From an uncultured Pseudomonadota bacterium (lineage in GTDB: Bacteria; Pseudomonadota; Alphaproteobacteria; RF32; CAG-239): 48,468 bases of DNA. The translations under genes were made by a program, and so were the position numbers. Below, one piece after another: positions 43,106 through 48,468 of the stretch; position 1 is the stretch's first letter, and the number at the start of each line of letters is the position of its first letter. The notes below the pieces were generated by a model. The model ran no database searches, was not told where the DNA came from, and was given only the letters and a program-made list of their open reading frames with translations. The stretch lies in contig CACWQS010000008.1 of assembly GCA_902763155.1 (NCBI GenBank), positions 44,074 through 92,541 on the forward strand, in the 5' to 3' direction.

Positions 43106-44353
43106 ATGGTACGTTTTGTGATATTTTTCATTCTGATTTTACTGGTATCACCGGCAACGGCAAAGACTATTGATGATGCCCATATTTTTGATATTGATTT
43201 GCAGGAAGAAACTCCGGTGCTTTCAAAATTGCAAAAAGAGTATCATGAAAAAAAATCGCAATACAGTTGGCACTACCAATTTCGCTGGAATATGCCTTCG
43301 CAGTTTGATACCGGCTTTCAAAATATCATAAATGAATTCGGCAATACCGAAAAGCGCTTGGATAATGCCAATGAAGAACGTATATTGCAAATGTTACAGC
43401 GTTTACCTAAAGAGATGTATCCGTATATTGGTCCGCTTTTGCACACGGTGCGCGGACTTTCCGGAAAGGTGTTGGATTTACCGGGAATAAAAGAAACCAA
43501 AAATCAATTTCCGAAACGAATAGCTCGAGATTTGCAGGATATTGAATATTTGGAATTTGCTTCGCCTTCGATGTATATTTTTTTAATGCCGGAAATTTGG
43601 GGTGAAAAGAGCTCAGTTGAATACCCTAAATTAAAAAATAAATCTCTGCAAATTCCGCACAAAATTCGCATAAATCCGGAATTTATCGCTACCGTGGAAA
43701 AAAATGTGCCGGCAGAAAAATTTATGCTTAATCGCCAATCTGAAGAAGCGGAATTTTCGCCACGCAACTATAATGCCGATAAAAATACTCCGCTTTCTAA
43801 AGCCGATGTCAAGGCATTTATCGGGACTTTTGAAGGCTTGAACAAATTTTTGCATCAAAATCAGAACGAAATGCGCCTGATGTTTTTAGAGCCGCTGATT
43901 AAATTTTATGACCGGCAAAATGGTGAAAAACCGATTGTCAGCTACTTTAAGGCGGCGGTTAATCCGTGCCAAACCGTGGTGCGTAAAGTTAAGTGGCTCG
44001 GTAAATATGACGAATTTCAAAAAGTTATCGGCGAGCAGGGATTCGGCCTCGATGACTGGGCATATACATGCGATAAAACCATTAAAGCATATAGAGTTTT
44101 TCATGCCCCGATTACCATGAGCTCCATGGTAAATATTGTGCGTAAAGGACTATATGATAAAATGTTACTATCGTATAATTTAACTCCTCAGGATAGGGAA
44201 ATGTTACACTATCAGGCGCAAGCATTTTTGCAACTCTATACTGCTTCGAAAAATGATATTGATGCCGTTCGTCCTTTTGCCGGACAACTGGGAAAAAAAC
44301 TGATTAAGTTAGGGAATCAATACGGCGGCACTCCTTTTATTATGCCTTATTAG
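43106..44353 (+). CDS. Exported hypothetical protein
   Basis: 415 residues. Signal peptide MVRFVIFFILILLVSPATA, then a mostly helical protein with one block of interest (YIGPLLHTVRGLSGKVLDLPGIK). No enzymatic motif or repeat is seen and I recognise no family. AAAAGGGAGAAAAT precedes the ATG. Divergent from gcrA and upstream of rpoZ. Confidence 0.75.
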   Translation: MVRFVIFFILILLVSPATAKTIDDAHIFDIDLQEETPVLSKLQKEYHEKKSQYSWHYQFRWNMPSQFDTGFQNIINEFGNTEKRLDNANEERILQMLQRLPKEMYPYIGPLLHTVRGLSGKVLDLPGIKETKNQFPKRIARDLQDIEYLEFASPSMYIFLMPEIWGEKSSVEYPKLKNKSLQIPHKIRINPEFIATVEKNVPAEKFMLNRQSEEAEFSPRNYNADKNTPLSKADVKAFIGTFEGLNKFLHQNQNEMRLMFLEPLIKFYDRQNGEKPIVSYFKAAVNPCQTVVRKVKWLGKYDEFQKVIGEQGFGLDDWAYTCDKTIKAYRVFHAPITMSSMVNIVRKGLYDKMLLSYNLTPQDREMLHYQAQAFLQLYTASKNDIDAVRPFAGQLGKKLIKLGNQYGGTPFIMPY

Positions 44354-44447
44354 CTAAAAACACAAAAATAATGAAGAAAATTGTTGCATTTACAAAATAG
44401 AATCTGTATAACTTCATAAACGATTAACTTTTTATAAAGGTATAAAA

Positions 44448-44912
44448 ATGGCTAGAGTTACTGTTGAAGATTGTATTGATAAAATTCCGAACCGTTACGA
44501 TTTGGTATTGATTGCCGCTCAGCGTGCCCGTGATATTTCAGCCGGTTCACCGCTGAATGTTGATCGCGATAATGATAAAAATTCGGTTGTAGCGTTACGT
44601 GAAATTGCCGAAAATCGCGTCAGCATTGAAAATTTGCAAAAGTCGTTGGTGATGGGCTTGCAAAAATATGTTGAAACCGAAGAAGCCGATGACGAAGAAG
44701 TGGAGATTCGTTCTGCTCAAGCCGAATTGGCTGATTTGGATGAAACATTCTCCAGCGATATGATCAGCGATGAAGATTTGGCCGGTACGATGCAGATTCA
44801 TGGTGGCGATGATGACGATGCTCTGGATTTAGATGCTGATGGCGAATTTGGCTTGGAAGATGACGCTGATTTAGGTGATGAAGATTTTGACAGCGATGAA
44901 GATTTAGATTAA
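44448..44912 (+). CDS. rpoZ: RNA polymerase omega subunit with a long acidic tail
   Basis: 154 residues. The omega core ([30 protein letters not shown], then [18 protein letters not shown]) fills about 1-80; usual length is 80-130. The last 70 residues are strongly acidic ([32 protein letters not shown]). Omega assembles the beta-prime subunit and forms part of the (p)ppGpp site in proteobacteria, and the next gene is rsh, the usual pairing. AAAGGTATAAAA precedes the ATG. Confidence 0.95.
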   Translation: MARVTVEDCIDKIPNRYDLVLIAAQRARDISAGSPLNVDRDNDKNSVVALREIAENRVSIENLQKSLVMGLQKYVETEEADDEEVEIRSAQAELADLDETFSSDMISDEDLAGTMQIHGGDDDDALDLDADGEFGLEDDADLGDEDFDSDEDLD

Positions 44913-44940
44913 ATTCGCTTAGAAATTAACTTTTATTAAA

Positions 44941-44981
44941 GCAAAACAGAGTATTCTCGCAATATATGTTTTGCTTTTTTT
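44941..44981 (+). terminator. Terminator after rpoZ
   Basis: GCAAAACA (44941-44948) pairs with TGTTTTGC (44967-44974) and a U run follows (44975-44981). The rsh start is just downstream, so some readthrough or a separate rsh promoter is expected. Confidence 0.8.
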
Positions 44982-45002
44982 GTGTATGACCGAGGGAAGG
45001 CG

Positions 45003-47141
45003 ATGTTACGACAATATGAGTTGGTGGATTTGGTAAAATCTTATGATCCGTATGCGGACGAAGAGGCACTTAATCGCGCCTATGTATTTGCCTTAAAAAA
45101 ACACGGCTCTCAACTTAGAACATCTGGCGATCCGTATTATTCGCACCCGATTGAAGTAGCCGGTATTTTGACCAAATATCGGCTCGATTGTTCTACGATT
45201 ATTGCTGCGCTTTTGCATGATACGGTCGAAGATACCGATACCACATTAGAGGAAATTCGCAATTTGTTTGGCGAACAAGTGGCGCAACTGGTCGACGGTT
45301 TAACCAAATTGGCAATGATTGAGCATAAATCCGGCTCCAGCAAGCAAGCGGAAAATTTCCGCAAACTCTTATTGGCGATGTCGGAAGATATTCGCGTATT
45401 GCTCATAAAACTGGCCGATCGTTTGCATAATATGCGCACGCTACACTTTTGTCCGGTGGATAAACGTGCCCGCATAGCTCGTGAAACGCTTGATATTTAT
45501 GCTCCTTTGGCCGAACGCATCGGTATGGAAGAAGTCAAGTCGGAAATGGACGAGATTGCCTTTGCCGAACTCTATAAAGACGCTCATGATTCTATTGTGG
45601 CACGTCTGAATTTCTTACGCGAGCAGGGTAATAATGTGGTACCGAAAATTATTGCTCAACTTGAAAAAGATATGAAAGATAACGGCATAAATTGCACCAT
45701 CAGCGGACGCGAAAAAACTCCTTATTCAATTTGGCGCAAGATGCAGTTAAAAAATGCGTCGTTTGAGCAACTTTCCGACATTATGGCATTTCGTATTTGT
45801 GTAGATAGCGTGGCAGATTGTTACCAAGCACTCGGTATTATTCATAGCAAATATCACATGGTGCCGCGCCGCTTTAAGGACTATATTTCCACCCCTAAGC
45901 CGAATGGATACCAGTCTTTGCATACCGGTGTTATCGGCCCTTTGGATGTGCGTATTGAAGTGCAAATCAGAACCTATGAGATGCATGAAGTTAATGAAAA
46001 AGGTGTGGCGGCACACTGGGCTTATAAGCAGGGACAACGCACCGAGGGTAAAAACTTCCGCTGGATACGGGAGCTGTTGGAAATTTTGGATCAAGCACAA
46101 AATCCGGACGAGTTCTTGGAAAATACCAAGCTTGAGATGTATAACGACCAGGTGTTTTGCTTTACGCCAAAGGGTGATTTAATCGGACTTCCTGTCGGCT
46201 CTACGCCGGTTGATTTTGCTTATGCCGTGCACTCTAATGTGGGCGATACCTGCGTCGGAGCACGTATTAACGGTGAAATAAAACCGCTTAGAACCATTTT
46301 GCAGAACGGCGATCAAGTCGAAGTTTTGACTGCCAAAAACCAGCATCCGTCTCTGGAATGGGATAGGTTCGTTGTTACCGGAAAAGCAAAAGCTGCCATT
46401 CGCCGCTATGTGCGTATAAACAAGCGCGAACAATTTATTGCTTTGGGTAAAGAAATTCTGGAAAAAATGTTCAAATCCGAAGATCAGAGCTTTTCGGAAA
46501 AAGAATTGGTTAATGTTATCAGTAATTTTGAAGCGGAAACCATTGATGACATATATGCTAAAGTAGGCGAGGGATTGATTACCGGTTGGGATGTTTTACG
46601 GGCGGTTCATCCGGCCTATAAGCAACAAAGCAAATTGGAAAAAATGGTCAACACCATAAAGTTACCGGTGTTTAAGAAGGAAAGCAAAAAAGATGCACTC
46701 AAGATTAAAGGCTTGATAGACGGCATGGCGGTTCATTTTGCCGGTTGTTGCCACCCGTTGCCGGGCGACAGAATTGTCGGTATTGTTACCACCGGAAAGG
46801 GTGTTACCGTGCATACCATAGATTGTCCGTCGCTTAAAAATTATGAAAGTGAGCCGGAGCGTTGGCTCGATATTGATTGGGGCGATGATGCCGAGCACGA
46901 AAAGCACACGGCGCGCTTGAAACTGATGCTCAGTAACGAACCGGGAGCGTTGGCCGATGTGGCAACCATTGTGGCTAAGGCCGAAGCTAACATTATGAAC
47001 TTGAATATTACCTATCGCACTATGAGTTATTACGAAATTTTGCTGGATATTGAAGTCAAAAACGTTGAGCAGCTTAACAGTTTGATTCTTGCGCTCAAGT
47101 CGTCCAAACTTATCAGCTATGTGGCGCGCGCTACCAGATAA
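45003..47141 (+). CDS. rsh: Bifunctional (p)ppGpp synthetase/hydrolase (Rsh)
   Basis: 712 residues. HD hydrolase domain (HPIEVAGILTKYRLD, ALLHDTVEDTDTT), synthetase domain (RFKDYISTPKPNGYQSLHTGV, IEVQIRTYEMHEVNEKGVAAHWAYK), TGS (VFCFTPKGDLIGLPVGSTPVDFAYAVH), zinc-finger/CC region (HFAGCCHPLPGDRIVGI), and ACT (PGALADVATIVAKAEANI). As the single long RSH of alphaproteobacteria it both makes and degrades (p)ppGpp. GAGGGAAGGCG precedes ATG 45003; an in-frame ATG at 44982 lies inside the terminator U run and is rejected. Confidence 0.95.
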   Translation: MLRQYELVDLVKSYDPYADEEALNRAYVFALKKHGSQLRTSGDPYYSHPIEVAGILTKYRLDCSTIIAALLHDTVEDTDTTLEEIRNLFGEQVAQLVDGLTKLAMIEHKSGSSKQAENFRKLLLAMSEDIRVLLIKLADRLHNMRTLHFCPVDKRARIARETLDIYAPLAERIGMEEVKSEMDEIAFAELYKDAHDSIVARLNFLREQGNNVVPKIIAQLEKDMKDNGINCTISGREKTPYSIWRKMQLKNASFEQLSDIMAFRICVDSVADCYQALGIIHSKYHMVPRRFKDYISTPKPNGYQSLHTGVIGPLDVRIEVQIRTYEMHEVNEKGVAAHWAYKQGQRTEGKNFRWIRELLEILDQAQNPDEFLENTKLEMYNDQVFCFTPKGDLIGLPVGSTPVDFAYAVHSNVGDTCVGARINGEIKPLRTILQNGDQVEVLTAKNQHPSLEWDRFVVTGKAKAAIRRYVRINKREQFIALGKEILEKMFKSEDQSFSEKELVNVISNFEAETIDDIYAKVGEGLITGWDVLRAVHPAYKQQSKLEKMVNTIKLPVFKKESKKDALKIKGLIDGMAVHFAGCCHPLPGDRIVGIVTTGKGVTVHTIDCPSLKNYESEPERWLDIDWGDDAEHEKHTARLKLMLSNEPGALADVATIVAKAEANIMNLNITYRTMSYYEILLDIEVKNVEQLNSLILALKSSKLISYVARATR

Positions 47142-47154
47142 GGGAGAGTATTAA

Positions 47155-47550
47155 ATGATTATCGGTTTAGGTAGCGACATTGTAAACATTGCAAGAATAG
47201 AAAAATCAGCCGATTTTTTGGAGCATTTTAAGCAAAAGATTTTGGGTGCCGATGAATTACAAGAAATATCGCAAAAAAAATTGAATAATCAAAAAGAGTT
47301 AGCCTGTTTGCTCGGCAAATATTATGCCGGTAAAGAGGCGTTTGCTAAAGCGCTCGGCACCGGATTCATTGACGGCATTTTTCTGCGTGATATTCAAATT
47401 TTGCATAATGATTTGGGAAAACCTGAATTAAAAATAAGCGGTGCGGCGGCAGAGTATTTGCATAAATTATCGGCAACTCCGCACTTGCACATTTCTCTTT
47501 CCGATGACTACCCATTTGCCTTAGCGGTAGTAATTATCGAAGCCGTATAA
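47155..47550 (+). CDS. acpS: Holo-[acyl-carrier-protein] synthase
   Basis: 131 residues. It moves 4'-phosphopantetheine from CoA to ACP. MIIGLGSDIVNIARIE with the metal Asp, YYAGKEAFAKALGTGF with the second acidic ligand, and the end HISLSDDYPFALAVVII are present. GGGAGAG precedes the ATG, 13 bases after rsh, as in other alphaproteobacteria. Confidence 0.95.
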   Translation: MIIGLGSDIVNIARIEKSADFLEHFKQKILGADELQEISQKKLNNQKELACLLGKYYAGKEAFAKALGTGFIDGIFLRDIQILHNDLGKPELKISGAAAEYLHKLSATPHLHISLSDDYPFALAVVIIEAV

Positions 47551-47607
47551 GCAACTCTCAATGACTGAAAAATAACTTGCATTTTATAAAATTGCGTTTA
47601 GTATTGT

Positions 47608-47757
47608 CCCTATCGGTAGGCGTTCTGCCGATGGAGTGTCGAAACTCCAAATAAGAAGAACTCCTCATCAAGGGGAGCTGGTGAATATATTGAATAAATC
47701 AGACTGTTTTCTTATTTACAGTTTCGAACTCCCCTGCCTTATATGAGGCAGGTTTTT
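47608..47757 (+). ncRNA. Structured RNA unit, copy 2 (novel candidate)
   Basis: Promoter TTGCAT (47577-47582) with TAGTAT (47599-47604). Helices: P1 ATCGGTAG/CTGCCGAT (47612-47619, 47625-47632); P2 GGAGTGTCGAAAC/GTTTCGAACTCC (47633-47645, 47721-47732); P3 AAATAAGAA/TTCTTATTT (47649-47657, 47709-47717); P4 CTCC/GGAG inside; P5 CTGGT/ATCAG (47678-47682, 47698-47702); terminator CCTGCC/GGCAGG (47733-47738, 47747-47752) with U5. Same order as copy 1, where P3 has different bases. Confidence 0.65.
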
Positions 47758-47784
47758 GTTTTAATAATTATGGTGCATACTACC

Positions 47785-47893
47785 ACGTCATACTGAGGCA
47801 AAGCCGAAGTATCCAGTAATGCCGACGGCATTATATCGTTTCAAAGAAACGATCGGATTCTTCATTTCACTGTCGTTGCATTTAGAATGACGT
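47785..47893. repeat. REP-like interspersed element with 7-bp inverted ends
   Basis: It begins ACGTCAT and ends ATGACGT. The inner sequence (ACTGAGGCAAAGCCGAAG..GGATTCTTC) resembles the GTCATTCTGAGC-type intergenic repeats spread through many genomes. A half copy is at 27085-27115. It separates copy 2 of the RNA unit from its HTH gene. Confidence 0.55.
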
Positions 47894-47936
47894 CGCTGTT
47901 TAAGCACTAACAGAAACTTTTAGGGAGTGAAAAACT

Positions 47937-48164
47937 ATGGGAAAATACAAATATTTTATGGATAAACAAGGACGATTGGAAGTCGGATATGCTTTGTGGA
48001 AATTGCGACAAGAAAAAGGAATGACACTTAGCCAAGCCTCTATTCAGATGAACATACCTCTCCGCATTATTGACAGCCACGAACTGGGGCGAATTCAACA
48101 ATACACAACCATGCGCAAAATGAGCGATTTTTACGGCAAAAAAATGAAAATAAGTTTTGAGTAA
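47937..48164 (+). CDS. Small XRE-like HTH protein, copy 2 of a paired family
   Basis: 75 residues. HTH LRQEKGMTLSQASIQMNIPL with DSHELGRIQQYT; the ending FYGKKMKISFE matches the paralogue at 27113-27331, as does GYALWKLR. It probably binds DNA as a dimer. TTAGGGAGTG precedes ATG 47937, and the ten bases before the ATG match copy 1 closely. The structured RNA lies upstream on the same strand, as in copy 1. Confidence 0.75.
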   Translation: MGKYKYFMDKQGRLEVGYALWKLRQEKGMTLSQASIQMNIPLRIIDSHELGRIQQYTTMRKMSDFYGKKMKISFE

Positions 48165-48169
48165 ATTTT

Positions 48170-48190
48170 ACGCCATCTTTGCGATGGCGT
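48170..48190 (+). terminator. Hairpin after the HTH gene
   Basis: ACGCCATC/GATGGCGT 8-bp stem with a 5-nt loop directly after the stop; the U run is short. From here to 48431 the sequence is AT-rich and gene-free. Confidence 0.55.
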
Positions 48191-48431
48191 ATTTACTTTG
48201 TTGCTTAAATAAGATTTTTCATTTATACACAGTTTAATTTTTATATTTTTCTTATTTTAAACTTGACACTTTATTTGTTTAATTTTATAAATAATATTAT
48301 AAAATAACTACACTATCTTTATAAGTTGCAACGGTTTTAACACTTCTGCAATTTAATTATGTGTCAGAATATAATAAGAAATTGGTTATTTTATAAGAAT
48401 TTAATAATAAATTTAATGGAGGGATATTAAA

Positions 48432-48468
48432 ATGAGTAAGACATCAGATGATTTATATAAAATATTTC
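48432..48468 (+). CDS. Partial gene at the window end
   Basis: ATG 48432 has TGGAGGGATATTAAA before it, and twelve codons (MSKTSDDLYKIF) are visible before the window ends. The start signals are good; function cannot be told. Confidence 0.6.
   Translation, partial: MSKTSDDLYKIF

Larger units (their letters stand above)
47551..47936 (+). other. Gene-free region with RNA unit and REP-like element
   Basis: This stretch holds the structured RNA unit (47608-47757) and a 109-bp interspersed repeat (47785-47893); no protein-coding frame is credible. The leader of the HTH gene (TTAGGGAGTG) begins at about 47918. Confidence 0.6.

Overview
The window looks like chromosome from a low-GC alphaproteobacterium. 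The evidence is a gcrA gene (an alphaproteobacterial cell-cycle regulator), GANTC (CcrM-type) sites beside dnaA/rpsT and gcrA, one bifunctional Rsh (p)ppGpp enzyme, and a dnaA-dnaN-recF block. A host- or gut-associated uncultured lineage is plausible but is only inference from base composition and gene style.

Bases 74-20396 form an integrated mobile element. A 21-bp direct repeat made from the 3' end of a tRNA-Gly(GCC) gene lies at both ends (74-94 and 20376-20396). The intact tRNA is at the right end, with a tyrosine recombinase next to it. From left to right the cargo is: a phage-type cytosine methyltransferase; a Fic protein whose catalytic His is Gln, with its own operator; a secreted thermonuclease; a palindrome-rich segment and an HUH Rep gene broken by one in-frame amber codon; a VbhA-like antitoxin with no adjacent Fic partner; a five-gene restriction-like cluster (C5 methyltransferase, 78-aa protein, MutL/MORC-like GHKL ATPase, 257-aa helical protein, TIGR04141/DUF6119-like protein); two small proteins; a secreted PLD nuclease; an envelope lipoprotein operon (94-aa periplasmic protein, COG3014-like, YcfL-like, LpoB-like, CsgG-like); an Mpi-type serine recombinase and a degenerate recombinase-like protein.

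Bases 20397-48468 are mostly core chromosome: murA, htpG, eno, recF-dnaN-dnaA on the minus strand, rpsT, mutM, a J-domain protein, a DegT/DnrJ aminotransferase, two outer-membrane barrels, a YgjP-type metallopeptidase, two tandem UPF0260 proteins, dnaB, terC, a SixA-like phosphatase, gcrA, rpoZ, rsh and acpS. Several short minus-strand hypotheticals without clear ribosome-binding sites are interspersed. Three small genes under 50 codons are also reported (12354-12491, 21214-21357, 42308-42451).

The most unusual signal outside the element is a repeated module found twice, at 27113-27513 and 47608-48164. Each copy has a roughly 150-nt transcription unit with a promoter-like start and an intrinsic terminator, followed by a small XRE-like HTH gene. 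The two units differ in sequence but keep complementarity in their helices, including one stem whose two versions share little sequence. This points to a conserved structured RNA paired with a small DNA-binding protein. I do not recognise it as a named RNA family.
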